Assembly: GCA_018268715.1 (NCBI GenBank)
Contig: JAFDVZ010000002.1
Location: 801,632-865,631, forward strand
Source of the DNA: Acidobacteriota bacterium
Lineage (GTDB): Bacteria > Acidobacteriota > Terriglobia > Bryobacterales > Bryobacteraceae
Direction of reading: 5' to 3'
DNA: 64,000 bases
Shown: positions 45,917 to 55,950 of the stretch, one piece after another
Numbering within the stretch: the first letter of the stretch is position 1
How the letters are laid out: the number at the start of each line of letters is the position of its first letter
Notes under the pieces: generated by a model
Database searches by the model: none
Seen by the model: the letters and a program-made list of their open reading frames with translations, nothing else
What the model was told of the DNA's origin: nothing
Made by a program: the position numbers and the translations under genes

Positions 45917-47230
45917 ATGTTCGGCGAAAACAATCCAGAAGCATTGATCGTGGGCGCGGGACCGGTTGGGCAATTCGCGGCGCTCGCACTCGCCCGTCGC
46001 GGCGTTCGCGTGCGCGTGGTCGACCGCGGGCTGTGGCCCTGCGCGCAGAGCTACGCGCTGGCGCTTCATCCGAAGTCGATGAAGCTTCTCGCCGGCCTCG
46101 GCCTTCGCGACGCCGTACTCTCCAGCGCGACGATGGTCGACTCGATCGGTCTGTACGATGCGAAAACCCGGCGCGCGTCGCTGCCGGTGGCCGATGGCGC
46201 GGGCGATGGAGTGGCCGTGATGCGGCAGGACGTTCTGGAAGGGGTGCTCGAGCAGGCTCTCGAGGCCGAGGGCGTCGAGATCGAGTGGCGCAATGAAGTA
46301 TCGCGGATCGCTCCCGGCCCGTCGAGCGTCGGCGTCACCATCGACAAGTTCACCAAGGAATCGCGCGGCTACGTGATCGCGCACACCGAATGGGTGATCT
46401 CGAAGTCGACGGAAATCGAGACGCCGTTCGTCATCGGGGCCGATGGGTACAACTCGCGGGTTCGCCGCGCATCGAAGCTCGACTTCCAGGAGGTCGGGCC
46501 GGCGCAGTACTTCGCCGTGTTCGAGTTCAAGACGGACGCCGATGTGAATCGCGAGATGCGCATTGTGTTCGGCGAGAATACGACGGACGTCGTCTGGCCG
46601 CTGCCCAACGGCGCCTGCCGGTGGAGCTTTGAGATCCCCGGCTATCACGACGAGAATCTCGAAGGGCTGCAGAAGGGGTTACTCGCCGCCGGGTTCGACT
46701 TCCCGAGCGAACGTTCCAAGGAGCGGCTGTTCGTCAGCCAGGGAGCGGATTCGCCACTACTGGAGGAGAGCAGCTTCCGGGCCATGATCGCCCAGCGCGC
46801 GCCGTGGTTCACCGGTCAGGTCGGCGAGATCGTGTGGAAGTCCATCGTGCGCTTCGAGCGCCGCCTGACGAGCGCCTTCGGCGATGGCCGTCTGTGGCTG
46901 GCGGGCGACGCTGCGCACCTCACCGGACCCGTCGGCATCCAGAGCATGAACCTGGGCTTGGCGGAAGCCGATGAACTCGCCGCGGCCATCGCGGGCGTGA
47001 TCCGGAAGGGCGAACCGGCCGCCAGTCTGGAGGCTTACAACCAGAAGTGGTTGGGGGTGTGGCGGCAGCTCCACAACCTGGCGGGCGGCGTCCAGGCGAG
47101 CGCGGGGGCGGATCCCTGGCTTGCCGCGCACGCATCGACGCTGACATCGTGCCTGCCGGCCTACGGCGAGGATCTGGGGGCCTTGGCGGGTAAGTTGGGA
47201 CTGACGCTCGCGCGCGCTGCGGGGGCTTAG
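45917..47230 (+). CDS. FAD-dependent aromatic-ring-type monooxygenase
   Basis: 437 aa, ATG with GGGAGG upstream. FAD-binding GxGxxG in LIVGAGPVGQFAALALARRG, the DG motif in VIGADGYNSRVRRAS, and the GD motif in LWLAGDAAHLTGPVGIQSMN, the set found in PHBH/UbiH-type hydroxylases. The substrate is not evident. It is divergent from the small zinc-ribbon gene, sharing an upstream region of about 100 bases. Confidence 0.88.
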   Translation: MFGENNPEALIVGAGPVGQFAALALARRGVRVRVVDRGLWPCAQSYALALHPKSMKLLAGLGLRDAVLSSATMVDSIGLYDAKTRRASLPVADGAGDGVAVMRQDVLEGVLEQALEAEGVEIEWRNEVSRIAPGPSSVGVTIDKFTKESRGYVIAHTEWVISKSTEIETPFVIGADGYNSRVRRASKLDFQEVGPAQYFAVFEFKTDADVNREMRIVFGENTTDVVWPLPNGACRWSFEIPGYHDENLEGLQKGLLAAGFDFPSERSKERLFVSQGADSPLLEESSFRAMIAQRAPWFTGQVGEIVWKSIVRFERRLTSAFGDGRLWLAGDAAHLTGPVGIQSMNLGLAEADELAAAIAGVIRKGEPAASLEAYNQKWLGVWRQLHNLAGGVQASAGADPWLAAHASTLTSCLPAYGEDLGALAGKLGLTLARAAGA

Positions 47231-47258
47231 TTCGACATTCCGCGGACGTCCTGAAATG

Positions 47259-47288
47259 CGAACAGGGAGCCCGAAGGCTCCCTGTTCG
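47259..47288. terminator. Bidirectional terminator between convergent genes
   Basis: Perfect 13-bp stem CGAACAGGGAGCC (47259-47271) with GGCTCCCTGTTCG (47276-47288) and a CGAA loop, between the ends of the monooxygenase (47230) and the receptor (47312). No long T-run, but the location fits termination in both directions. Confidence 0.8.
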
Positions 47289-47311
47289 GTTGACTGGGTG
47301 AATCCGGGCGG

Positions 47312-50300
47312 TTAGAAGGTGAACTTCGCCGACAACTGGATGTTCCGAGGGTTGCTCGAGAACACATAGTCCGGATGGTAGAACGACGTCGTCGACGGAT
47401 TCAGGAAGTTCGTGACGCTCGTGCTGGTGTAGCCGATGCCCGCCACGTCGTTGATCCGCGACCCGGTGTACTGCGGGTGGTTGAGGAAATTGTAGAACCG
47501 GGCGCCGAATTCCAGCTTCCAGCTCTCCTTTAACACGTTGAACCGCTTGAGCAGGCTGAAGTCCACGTTGTCGATGGGCATCAGGTGCATCGTGTTGCGG
47601 CCGCCCGTCGACAGAGCGCCTTTTTGCGCCTGGATGTAACGGGCGTTCGGGTTGTTGGCCAGATAGGCGACCACTAAACCCTTGCTGTTCTTGAGCGAGG
47701 TGACGCCGGTTCCGACGTTCACCGTGCCGGCCGGGTTGATGATGGCCCGGTCGCCGGCGCTGTCGCCGTTCAGGTTGGCGTCGACAACGCTGAGCACCGT
47801 GGCGAGCGTGCCGGTCTCATAGGTGAAGATCGGCGCGAACTCCCAGTTGCCCACCAGGTTCTTCATGAACCAGTTCGGGCTGGTCTTGAAGTACGGCAGA
47901 TCGTAGATGATCGCCATGGTGAACCGGTTGCGGTGGTCGAGCGCGGAGCTTGAACGTTCCGCGTTCAGGTTCTGGAAGTCCTGCACGCGGCGCGGGCTGG
48001 TGACGGTGCTGAACACTTCAGCCGTCGAATTATCGACGTTGTGGCTGAACGTGTACGAACCGACGAACTGAAGCCCGTTGGTAAAGCGGCGGTTCACCTG
48101 CATCGCCAGCCCGTGATACGTCGAAGCGCCCATCGGCATGAAGCCGACGATGTTGGACTTAAAGCCGGCGTTCAGATACTGCGACAGGAACCGGCCCTGT
48201 CCCGAACCGGGCGTGTTGTAGGCGTTGTTGAGAGCGGTGAGGTTGCTGGTCAGACCGTCCAGGGTGGCCTGCGACGGCATGCTCAGGTACACCGGCAACG
48301 CGTTGGACGGGTTGACGACGGAACCGACGTTGATGCGGTCCTGAATCGGCAACTGGAGACCACGGGTTCCCAGGTAGCGGATTTCCACCGTGTAGTTCTC
48401 GCGGAACACGTGCTGTGCGCCCAGGTTCCACTGAATCGACTTCGGCAACTTCTGGTCCGGAATGAAACCGCCGGTTGAAGCGCGGGCGTCGGCCTGGCTC
48501 AAAGTCCCGGAGGAGGCGCTGTTCGGGATGCCGCCCTTGGCGAGGAAGCTTCCGCCCGGATTGCCGCCCACGTCCACCGTCTGCTGGAACTGCGGCGGCA
48601 TGGACAGGATTCCGAGGTTGTCGAACAGCTTGTCGTAGTTCATGCCGAATCCGGCGCGAATCGAAGTGCTGCCACTCTTGCCAGGCGACCACGCCACGCC
48701 GATGCGGGGCTGGAAGGCCGTGTTCTGGATCTGCGGCTGGCCGAACGTGATCAGGCCGGGAACGTTCGAGATGGCGTTGACGGTCTGGAGCCGTTCGCCA
48801 TAAGGGATCGTGGTCCGTTCATAGCGCAGGCCCAGGTTCAAGGTCCAGTTGTGGCGGACCTTCCACGAGTCGTTCACGTAGCCGCCGAACAGGATCTGGT
48901 CGCCGTAGTAGATGAAGTTGCCCGTGGTGCGTTCCGCGAAGTAGGGAATCGTGTCGGTCAGGTAGGCCTCGAGAGTGTCCCACTCGTAATCGCCACGGCC
49001 GCGCTGCGTGAAGCTCTGCGGGCTGATGTACTTCCGCAGGTCGGCGCCGAAGCTCAGGTTGTGGGCGCCCTTGATCCAGGAAACGTTGTCCGTCAGTTGG
49101 TACAGGTTCTGGATGGTCTCCTGGGGAGCGTTCGGATCGGGCCCGATGTTGATGCCCAATTCATCGACGGTAAGGTTCGGGAAAGCATCCAGGCCGGGGA
49201 ACGTCTGGTTGCCGACGTTGTAGACCTGCGAGGTGCGATTGAAGCCCAAACGGAACTCGTTGGTGATCGACGGCGAGAAGTTGTGGAATTCGGTCAACGT
49301 CGCCGCGTAGGTCGGGAACGTCAGGGGCACCCAGAAGGTCGGCAACTGGCCGCTGGTGTCCGTGCCGCTGTAGTTGTTCCGGATGTAACGTCCGCGCAGG
49401 CTATCCTTGGTGCCCAGGTTGTAGTCAACCGACAGCACATAGGAGTAGCTGTTCGAGTAGTTCGGCGCGAGGAACGAATATTGGCCCAGCGGAATCGTCT
49501 TGCCGCCCACCACCGGATATTCGCCGTTCGGGGTGATCGCCGGATCGACGGCCGTGTTCTGAGGCGGCAGATACTGCTGGAGGATCTTCAGGTTGTTCGC
49601 GCTGATGCCGGGAATGCTCGCAAGCGCGGTGTAGCCGGCCTGCGTGGGAGCGAAAATCTGCCCGCCGCTGCCCGCCGAGCCAACCGGATTGTACTCATAG
49701 TCAAAGAAGAAGAACAATTTGTTCTTCAGGATCGGGCCGCCGATGTAGCCGCCAAAGCGGTTGTTGTCGTAGCGCGGGTGCGCATCGACGCCCTGGACGA
49801 TCGCCAACTGGTCGGCGGCGTTCAGGTTCCGGTTGAACAGATACTCGTACGCGGCGCCGTGGAACTCGTTGGTTCCGCTCTTGAGGACCTGGTTGAACTG
49901 GCCGCCCGAGGAACCGCCGTACTGCGCTGAAAACTGGTTTTGCAGGATCGCGAACTCCGCCACGGCGTCGTTCGGAATCGTGGCCATGGGGCCGGTGACG
50001 CTCTTGCTGTTGTTGTCGATGCCCTCGACGGTGAAGTTGTTGTTGCGGGGACGCTGGCCGCCCACCGACGGACCGGTGCCGGCTCCAACCGCGCCGCTCG
50101 TCGAAACACCGGCGCTGTACAGCGCAAGGTTCAGCACGCCCGAGCCGGAGCTGGTGATCGGCAGGTCAGCCAACTGCTTCGATTCAAAGGTGGTTCCGAC
50201 CGTTGCGGTGGTCGTGTCAATCGAGACGGTTGCGCCCGTCACCTCAACCACGGTCTTCGATTCGCCGACTTGCAGCGTAACGTTCGCGGTCAGCGTTGAA

Positions 50301-50608
50301 TTCAACTTGACGGCCAGGCTTCGAACCTGCGATCCGTTGAATCCCTGCGCCGAGACCTGTAGGTCGTAGACGCCGACAAGCAGATTCGGGACGCGGTATT
50401 GTCCGGTCGAGGATGTGGTGACCGTCGTCTCGATTCCAGTGCCAGTGTTCTTCGCGACAACGGTCGCGTTTGGAATTGCGGCTCCAGTGGTGTCGTAGAC
50501 CGTTCCCACCAGCTCACCGCTGACCGACTGCGCGAGAGCAAGAATCGGACAGGCGAGCAAGCATAACACGAGGGCGATCGCCCGCGTGCTGCGGAATAAG
50601 TGATACAT
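47312..50608 (-). CDS. TonB-dependent receptor-like protein with carboxypeptidase-regulatory-like N-domain
   Basis: 1098 aa from ATG 50608 (GGAGG upstream). Signal peptide ends near ALAQS. Carboxypeptidase-regulatory-like domain GTVYDTTGAAIPNATVVAKN; plug with SGSGVLNLALYSAGVSTSG and GGQRPRNNNFTVEGIDNNSK; barrel features FGGYIGGPILKNKLFFFFDY and a C-terminal IQLSAKFTF ending in Phe. Expected outer-membrane transporter or secreted-polymer system component; substrate unknown. Confidence 0.92.
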   Translation of the reverse strand: MYHLFRSTRAIALVLCLLACPILALAQSVSGELVGTVYDTTGAAIPNATVVAKNTGTGIETTVTTSSTGQYRVPNLLVGVYDLQVSAQGFNGSQVRSLAVKLNSTLTANVTLQVGESKTVVEVTGATVSIDTTTATVGTTFESKQLADLPITSSGSGVLNLALYSAGVSTSGAVGAGTGPSVGGQRPRNNNFTVEGIDNNSKSVTGPMATIPNDAVAEFAILQNQFSAQYGGSSGGQFNQVLKSGTNEFHGAAYEYLFNRNLNAADQLAIVQGVDAHPRYDNNRFGGYIGGPILKNKLFFFFDYEYNPVGSAGSGGQIFAPTQAGYTALASIPGISANNLKILQQYLPPQNTAVDPAITPNGEYPVVGGKTIPLGQYSFLAPNYSNSYSYVLSVDYNLGTKDSLRGRYIRNNYSGTDTSGQLPTFWVPLTFPTYAATLTEFHNFSPSITNEFRLGFNRTSQVYNVGNQTFPGLDAFPNLTVDELGINIGPDPNAPQETIQNLYQLTDNVSWIKGAHNLSFGADLRKYISPQSFTQRGRGDYEWDTLEAYLTDTIPYFAERTTGNFIYYGDQILFGGYVNDSWKVRHNWTLNLGLRYERTTIPYGERLQTVNAISNVPGLITFGQPQIQNTAFQPRIGVAWSPGKSGSTSIRAGFGMNYDKLFDNLGILSMPPQFQQTVDVGGNPGGSFLAKGGIPNSASSGTLSQADARASTGGFIPDQKLPKSIQWNLGAQHVFRENYTVEIRYLGTRGLQLPIQDRINVGSVVNPSNALPVYLSMPSQATLDGLTSNLTALNNAYNTPGSGQGRFLSQYLNAGFKSNIVGFMPMGASTYHGLAMQVNRRFTNGLQFVGSYTFSHNVDNSTAEVFSTVTSPRRVQDFQNLNAERSSSALDHRNRFTMAIIYDLPYFKTSPNWFMKNLVGNWEFAPIFTYETGTLATVLSVVDANLNGDSAGDRAIINPAGTVNVGTGVTSLKNSKGLVVAYLANNPNARYIQAQKGALSTGGRNTMHLMPIDNVDFSLLKRFNVLKESWKLEFGARFYNFLNHPQYTGSRINDVAGIGYTSTSVTNFLNPSTTSFYHPDYVFSSNPRNIQLSAKFTF

Positions 50609-50827
50609 CGAACCTCCATTCGTGCGCTCGGTTGAGCGCTCGTTTCTTCTCGCACGTTCCGGGACAGAATTCGTTTTGGGGGACCTCAGGGCGCCGCCCG
50701 CACCTGTCCTCAGCGAGATGATCATTTTGTCTGATGAACCAGACTGCTCAGTTGATAGAGCAACCCAAGTACCATATCCGGTTGGGAGCTAACATGGTAA
50801 TAGATCAATCAGTTATATCCAAAGATA

Positions 50828-50846
50828 GATTCTGGAATCCAGAATC
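50828..50846. promoter_or_regulatory. Perfect 9-bp-arm palindrome upstream of the receptor gene
   Basis: GATTCTGGA, a central A, then TCCAGAATC. It lies about 220 bases before the receptor start at 50608 and could be an operator. Confidence 0.35.
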
Positions 50847-50951
50847 GTGGATAACAATCTCGTTTCTGGTAGTGGCTCTGGGGCGGGAGGGGATAGCTCC
50901 ACTGGCGTGTGGGTCTATTCGGCCGGTCGCGCGGCTTTCGCCGCCCGAAAT

Positions 50952-50980
50952 AAAAAAAGGCGCCTGGAAACCCAGGCGCC
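50952..50980 (-). terminator. Rho-independent terminator
   Basis: Nine-bp stem GGCGCCTGG (50959-50967) with CCAGGCGCC (50972-50980), AAAC loop, and seven T on the minus strand directly after (50958-50952). It is 41 bases past the stop of the receptor gene ending at 51021. Confidence 0.93.
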
Positions 50981-51020
50981 ACGAGATTCGTAAGGGCGCC
51001 CCAACGGACGCCCCGCGAGA

Positions 51021-54000
51021 CTAGAACGTAAACGAAAGCTGCAGACGGCAGGACCGCGGGCCCTGGAATCCGCTCGCCTGCCCGTACATCGGGCTGGTCC
51101 GCAGACCCTGAGCCGTCATCAAAGACTTCGTATTGAAGCCCTTGAAGATGTCCGCATCGTTGGCGAACTGGAGCTGGCCGTCGTCCGGATGCAGCAGCAC
51201 CGAATTGATGTTGGTCACCGTGCTGCTGTTCAGCAGGTTGAACACCGTGAACTCGAACCGCACCCGCATGTTCTCCTTCGCCTTGAACGGCGCAAAGTCA
51301 TGCATCAGGTTCAGGTCGAGGTTGGCGAACGTCGGCGTGCGGCCCATGTCGCCGCGATCATACGGGTACACCGGCGTCGAGCTGATCGCATTGATTTCCG
51401 TCGTGATCGGGGCGCCGGAGTACAGCGCGAAGTTCGGCGACAGCGTCGTCCAGCCCACCTTGCTCTTCTGCGTATAGCCGCCGAAGAACTTGAAGGTGTT
51501 CGGACGGTCGGTGGCCAGCGGACCGGTCGCCATCTTGCCCTTTTCGTCGTAGCCGAGCCAAGGCAGGTCGTAATAGCGGTTCACGTTCGGGCTGGTGCGT
51601 CCGTTTTCGTCTGAACTGGCCAGGCCGGAGTAGTTGCCGCGCTGATTGGCGTAGGTGTAGCTGGCGGCGAACTGGTACTTCGAGGAGAACCGCTTGTCGA
51701 GACGGAACTCGACGGCGTCGTAATCGCGGACCGCCTTGGGAGTGGTCGGGAATCCGGCGTCCCAGGTCTTGGGATCCGCCGTCAGGCCGAAGCCGGGGTT
51801 CGCGATGTAGTAGATTTCGCCTTCCGGTCCCAGCGTGCCGACGTCTTCAATCGTCCGGATGAGCCGGCGGTTGGTGTAGCGCAAGGACGCCACCAGCGTC
51901 GAGCTCAGGCTGTAGTCGTAACCGATGTCCAGCATCTGCTGCTTCATCGGCTTCAACTTCGGATCCACCGTGCTGTCGTTGGGATCGTTGGACGGGATGC
52001 GCCAGTTCACCGCTTCATACAGCGGGTCGGGATAGTTGCCCACCCAGTGTCCGCCGCCGTCCAGCTTGTAGCCCTGGTTGGTCGCCATGCGGGTCGGATC
52101 GTTCAACGGGAAGTAGTACGTCCAATAGACGTCGCCGCCGAAGCTGCCGCGCGGCATCTCGTACTTCATCACGTCGTAGAAGAAGCCCCACGACGCGTAG
52201 ATGCGCATCTTGCCGTCGCCCTTGGGGTCGAAGGCGCCGCCAATACGCGGCGAGATCTTGCTGCCAAACCCGAATTCGATCGGAGGCGCCGCCGCGGTTC
52301 CAACCTTCGAGAAACTCGGCAGGAACTCGCGCTCGGTGCGCAGGCCGAGGTTCAGGGTTAGCCGGCGATTGACGCGCCACGCATCCTGGAAGAAGATGCC
52401 CTGGTTGTCGCTCGAAGCGTCGCCCGAGGTCCCGTACGTGTAATACCGGTAGTAGCCGTAGGTTCCGCGCTGGCGGCCCGAGCATTGGCTGGTGACGCAC
52501 GAATAGCTGGTGTTCCAGTAGTAGCGGAAGTAGCCGTTCGGATAGCTCAACGCCACCGTGGAGTTCGACAGACGGTTGGTCTGCCAGCCGCCCTTGATGC
52601 TGTGCTGGCCGAACCAGTTCACCATGTACGACGCGTCCGCGTTCAGGTTGACGCGCTTATAGATATTGAACTGCGTGTTGCCGTCCGAGGAGGACCCGGT
52701 AACAAAACCCGCCGCGCTTCGCTTCAGGCTGGCCGGCAGGTCCGGATACAGCGTGGAGTTGGCCGAGCTGTAGACCGCGGTCACCGTCGACGGCGCGTAC
52801 ACGTTGTTGTAATTGAAGTAGTTGTACCCGCCGCGGAAGCTCACGATCAGCTTCGTGGTGGCCAGATAGTCCACCTGGCCCGACAGGATCTGTCCGGCCG
52901 TGTATTCGCCGCGCTGATTCCAAGGCACCGTCGGACTGTCCGTGCCCTGCTGCGCCGGCAGAATGCCCATCGACTTGCGGGGATTGAACACCCAGCTCAC
53001 GTTCATGCGCACCTTGCTGAAAGGTACGTAGTCAACCTTGTTCGCCAGGTACTGCTGGGTGACGGTGTTGGTGAACGGCATGGTCTGGTTGTTCGAAAGG
53101 AACGTGACCGAGCGGTTCGTGGTCGTCTTGGTCGGCATGTAGCCGGAGAAGAAGAACACCTTGTTCTTGATGAGCGGTCCACCCAGGCTGAAGATCGGGT
53201 TCCAGGTCGAATACGGATCGAGCGTGTTCTGGAAGTACCGCGCCTTCAGCCGGGTGGCGTCGTTCGGGTCCATTTCGAGCGTCGGGCGCGGCCGCGCCTG
53301 CATCGCATCGTTCCAGAAATAGAAGCCGGCCTCGCCGTGGAACTCGTTGGATCCGCTGCGGACCACCGCGTTCACCACGCCGCCCATGGCGCCGCCGTAC
53401 TGCGCTTCCATAACGCCGTTCTTTACCTGAACCTGCTGAATCATCTCCACCGGCACCTTGTTCTGATCGCTCAGAACGCCGGTCTGGATGTTGGTGACTT
53501 CCATGCCGTCCAGATAGTAGGTGTTCTCGGAGCCCGACGCGCCGTCCACCTGGTAGCCGCCCGCCTTGCTTTCATTGCGCGCGCCAGGAGCAATACTGAT
53601 GAGATCGTAAAAACTGCGGCCTTTCGGAATCAGGTCGAAGAACGTCTTGTCGACCGTGACCGCGGAAGAACTGGATTGCGTGTCGACCATCACGGATTCG
53701 GCCGAGACCACCACGCTTTCACTCACCTGGCCCACTTCAAGCCGGATGTCGATCGTGGTCGCCTTGCCAAGCACCACCGCCAGGTTGGCGGCCTTGGCGT
53801 TGCGGAATCCCGACGCCGTTGCGGACAGAGTATAGCCCGTTCCGGGCGGGATTTGAGCAAACACAAAAGCGCCTGAAGCGTCCGTGGTGGCGGCGTAAGG
53901 CTGTGGGATCACAGCGCCGGACAATTCCACGCGGGCTCCAGGAACCGCCGCGCCCGACGGATCGGAGACGACGCCGCGGAGACTACCATATGTTTCCTGA

Positions 54001-54098
54001 GCGAATGCGGATCCGCACAGAAGAGCCAGGAGCAGCAACCCAGCCGCCAGATGGCGGCCGATGCTCCCATGCTGTTGGTTGAACTTTGGAAGCAACAT
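51021..54098 (-). CDS. TonB-dependent receptor-like protein with carboxypeptidase-regulatory-like N-domain
   Basis: 1025 aa from ATG 54098, chosen because the signal peptide (AAGLLLLALLCGSAFAQ) follows and AAAGGG precedes. Carboxypeptidase-regulatory-like domain SLRGVVSDPSGAAVPGARVE; plug FFDLIPKGRSFYDLISIAPG; barrel with SLGGPLIKNKVFFFSGYMPT and the C-terminal LQLSFTF. Same family as the neighbouring receptor but not a close copy by eye. Followed by a clear terminator. Confidence 0.92.
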   Translation of the reverse strand: MLLPKFNQQHGSIGRHLAAGLLLLALLCGSAFAQETYGSLRGVVSDPSGAAVPGARVELSGAVIPQPYAATTDASGAFVFAQIPPGTGYTLSATASGFRNAKAANLAVVLGKATTIDIRLEVGQVSESVVVSAESVMVDTQSSSSAVTVDKTFFDLIPKGRSFYDLISIAPGARNESKAGGYQVDGASGSENTYYLDGMEVTNIQTGVLSDQNKVPVEMIQQVQVKNGVMEAQYGGAMGGVVNAVVRSGSNEFHGEAGFYFWNDAMQARPRPTLEMDPNDATRLKARYFQNTLDPYSTWNPIFSLGGPLIKNKVFFFSGYMPTKTTTNRSVTFLSNNQTMPFTNTVTQQYLANKVDYVPFSKVRMNVSWVFNPRKSMGILPAQQGTDSPTVPWNQRGEYTAGQILSGQVDYLATTKLIVSFRGGYNYFNYNNVYAPSTVTAVYSSANSTLYPDLPASLKRSAAGFVTGSSSDGNTQFNIYKRVNLNADASYMVNWFGQHSIKGGWQTNRLSNSTVALSYPNGYFRYYWNTSYSCVTSQCSGRQRGTYGYYRYYTYGTSGDASSDNQGIFFQDAWRVNRRLTLNLGLRTEREFLPSFSKVGTAAAPPIEFGFGSKISPRIGGAFDPKGDGKMRIYASWGFFYDVMKYEMPRGSFGGDVYWTYYFPLNDPTRMATNQGYKLDGGGHWVGNYPDPLYEAVNWRIPSNDPNDSTVDPKLKPMKQQMLDIGYDYSLSSTLVASLRYTNRRLIRTIEDVGTLGPEGEIYYIANPGFGLTADPKTWDAGFPTTPKAVRDYDAVEFRLDKRFSSKYQFAASYTYANQRGNYSGLASSDENGRTSPNVNRYYDLPWLGYDEKGKMATGPLATDRPNTFKFFGGYTQKSKVGWTTLSPNFALYSGAPITTEINAISSTPVYPYDRGDMGRTPTFANLDLNLMHDFAPFKAKENMRVRFEFTVFNLLNSSTVTNINSVLLHPDDGQLQFANDADIFKGFNTKSLMTAQGLRTSPMYGQASGFQGPRSCRLQLSFTF

Positions 54099-54761
54099 TT
54101 TTCCCTTTCTTTCGATTTGAGGTCCAAATCGCAACCCCTACATCGGGACTGCGAGTCACCGGCGACCGTGGTTTTTGGAGCCGACCGGGCTCGCAAGGCC
54201 AAATGTGCGCGCGAGACAACACCTAGACATTCCCGGGATCAGCAGGCTGATCGAGAAACAGGTAATAAGCAAACCGGCGAAACCGGGAAGACAATGGAGA
54301 GTCCGATTGCATTCCAGCAAACTGAGTCAGTTGCGGCGTGGCACTGCCGGAATTGTGGACCCGATAACGTACATGGTAAGGACTTAGCGCCTAACTTTAC
54401 AAGCGTCTTACACGCGAATACGAACCCCCGGGACTAATCCCCAAGCCCTCAGCGGTCTAGTCCGATGCCCCGTATTTGCTCCACTTCAGGAGCGTTTCTG
54501 CCCGATTCTCGCCTCCCGGCGCCGTTTCTAATCCGTTCGGATTCACCCTCGTCTGTCCCATTGGACAACGAGATAGGCCAAAGGATAATCACCTCGTATC
54601 GTCGGAGCTATCGATATACTTGATCGCTTGCCCCCGGTAATACTTCTATGAAGACCTGAAGATGCGAAATGCATGTCACAAGGGTCGCGCGCGCCGTGGT
54701 AACCAGATAACCTCATCCAGGATTGGCCCGGGTATATGATGTCTCGACAGGGAGTGAACTC
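54099..54761. other. Intergenic region between divergent receptor and UxuA-like genes
   Basis: 660 bases. ORFs in it (for example 54051-54437 on the plus strand) have no ribosome binding site, signal or recognisable domain. Presumably contains promoters for both divergent genes; no clear operator or RNA seen. Confidence 0.5.
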
Positions 54762-55841
54762 ATGACCCAACTGACGCGGCGCGGCTTCTCCGCCGCGGCC
54801 ATCGCGGCCGCCTTCGGCTCGCGCGTGCACGCGAAGTCTATCGACCCGCTCTCGCCGGGCATCAAGATCTCGATGCAGGTGGACGAGAAGGTCGCCGATG
54901 AAGACCTGGTCTGGATCAAGCAAATGGGCGTGGACTACCTGAATGTCCAGTCCGGCAAGGGACGCGCCACGCTCGACAACTTTCTCGCCATCAAGAAGCG
55001 CGCCGAGGCCGCCGGACTGAAGGTCTGGAACATCTCGAACAACGACAACCGCAACATTGAGGAGATCACCCTCAATCTGCCCGGCCGCGACGAGAAGATC
55101 GCCTGGCTCAAGCAATACATTCGTGACACCGGAAAGGCGGGCATCGGCTACATCACCTACGCCCACATGGCCAACGGCATCTGGTCGAGCAAGGCCGAAA
55201 CCACCCGCGCCGGCGGCGAAGCCCGCGCCTATCATCTTTCAAACGCCAAGGGCTACTGGAACGGCAAGACCTACGAAGGCCCGCTCACCCACGGCCGCCG
55301 GTATTCGAAGGAAGAGCTCTGGGACAACTACACCTACTTCATCCGCCAGATCGCCCCGGTGGCGGAGGAGGCGGGCGTGCGCATCGGCATCCATCCCGAC
55401 GACCCGCCGCAGCCCGAACTCGGCGGCATCCCTCGCCAGATCTTCGGAACCTTCGACGGCTACGTGAAAGCCCTTGAGATCGCCAACTCTCCGGCCATCG
55501 GCGTATGTCTGTGTTGCGGCACCTGGATGGAAGGCGGCAAGCACACCGGCAAGGACGTCTTCGCCGCCGCCCGCGAATTCGCCAGGATGGGCAAGCTGTG
55601 GAAAATCCACTTCCGCAACGTGACCTCACCCATTCCCGACTTCGTCGAAACCTACATTGACAACGGCTACACCGACATGTGGAAGTTGATGCGGACGCTG
55701 GTGGATGTGGACTTCCGGGGCAATCTGATCGCCGACCACGTACCCGCCATGTCCGGCGGCCGCCACTCGTCGTGGTCCTACAGCATGGGCTACATCCGCG
55801 CCCTGTACAACGCCGCGCTCGAGGAAAAGAAGCGAGGCTGA
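54762..55841 (+). CDS. UxuA (mannonate dehydratase)-like protein with signal
   Basis: 359 aa from ATG 54762 with GGGAG upstream. Residues 1-25 look like a twin-arginine signal (MTQLTRRGFSAAAIAAAFGS). The rest follows mannonate dehydratase of the UxuA/xylose-isomerase-like TIM-barrel fold: IGIHPDDPPQPELGGIPRQI, then GVCLCCGTWMEGGKHTG and KIHFRNVTSP, which carry the metal ligands. Mannonate dehydratase converts D-mannonate to 2-keto-3-deoxygluconate, normally in the cytoplasm, so export is unusual. Confidence 0.8.
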   Translation: MTQLTRRGFSAAAIAAAFGSRVHAKSIDPLSPGIKISMQVDEKVADEDLVWIKQMGVDYLNVQSGKGRATLDNFLAIKKRAEAAGLKVWNISNNDNRNIEEITLNLPGRDEKIAWLKQYIRDTGKAGIGYITYAHMANGIWSSKAETTRAGGEARAYHLSNAKGYWNGKTYEGPLTHGRRYSKEELWDNYTYFIRQIAPVAEEAGVRIGIHPDDPPQPELGGIPRQIFGTFDGYVKALEIANSPAIGVCLCCGTWMEGGKHTGKDVFAAAREFARMGKLWKIHFRNVTSPIPDFVETYIDNGYTDMWKLMRTLVDVDFRGNLIADHVPAMSGGRHSSWSYSMGYIRALYNAALEEKKRG

Positions 55842-55860
55842 GGGACGCGCAAAAGCGGAA

Positions 55861-55887
55861 ACCCCGCTGGCGTTGGACCAGCGGGGT
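55861..55887. terminator. Terminator hairpin between the UxuA-like and tatA genes
   Basis: Ten-bp stem ACCCCGCTGG (55861-55870) with CCAGCGGGGT (55878-55887), 7-base loop, 20 bases past the UxuA-like stop. It also lies beyond the end of tatA, which converges. Confidence 0.75.
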
Positions 55888-55950
55888 CTCGATTACTGTC
55901 GCGGGAGCCGAGGATGAAGGCCGCTCAAAGTGCGGGCGGCTTCTCGAAGC

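Larger units (their letters stand above)
50609..51020. other. Intergenic region between two receptor genes
   Basis: No gene is supported. It holds a 19-base near-palindrome (50828-50846) and a rho-independent terminator (50952-50980) for the receptor gene on its right, plus the promoter region of the receptor on its left. The 96-aa ORF at 50734-51024 reads through the terminator. Confidence 0.6.

Noticed and set aside
50734..51024. 96-codon ORF between receptor genes
   Set aside because: Reads through a clear rho-independent terminator for the opposite strand.
54051..54437. 128-codon ORF in the large intergenic region
   Set aside because: Starts inside the receptor signal-peptide coding region on the other strand and shows no domain or ribosome binding site.
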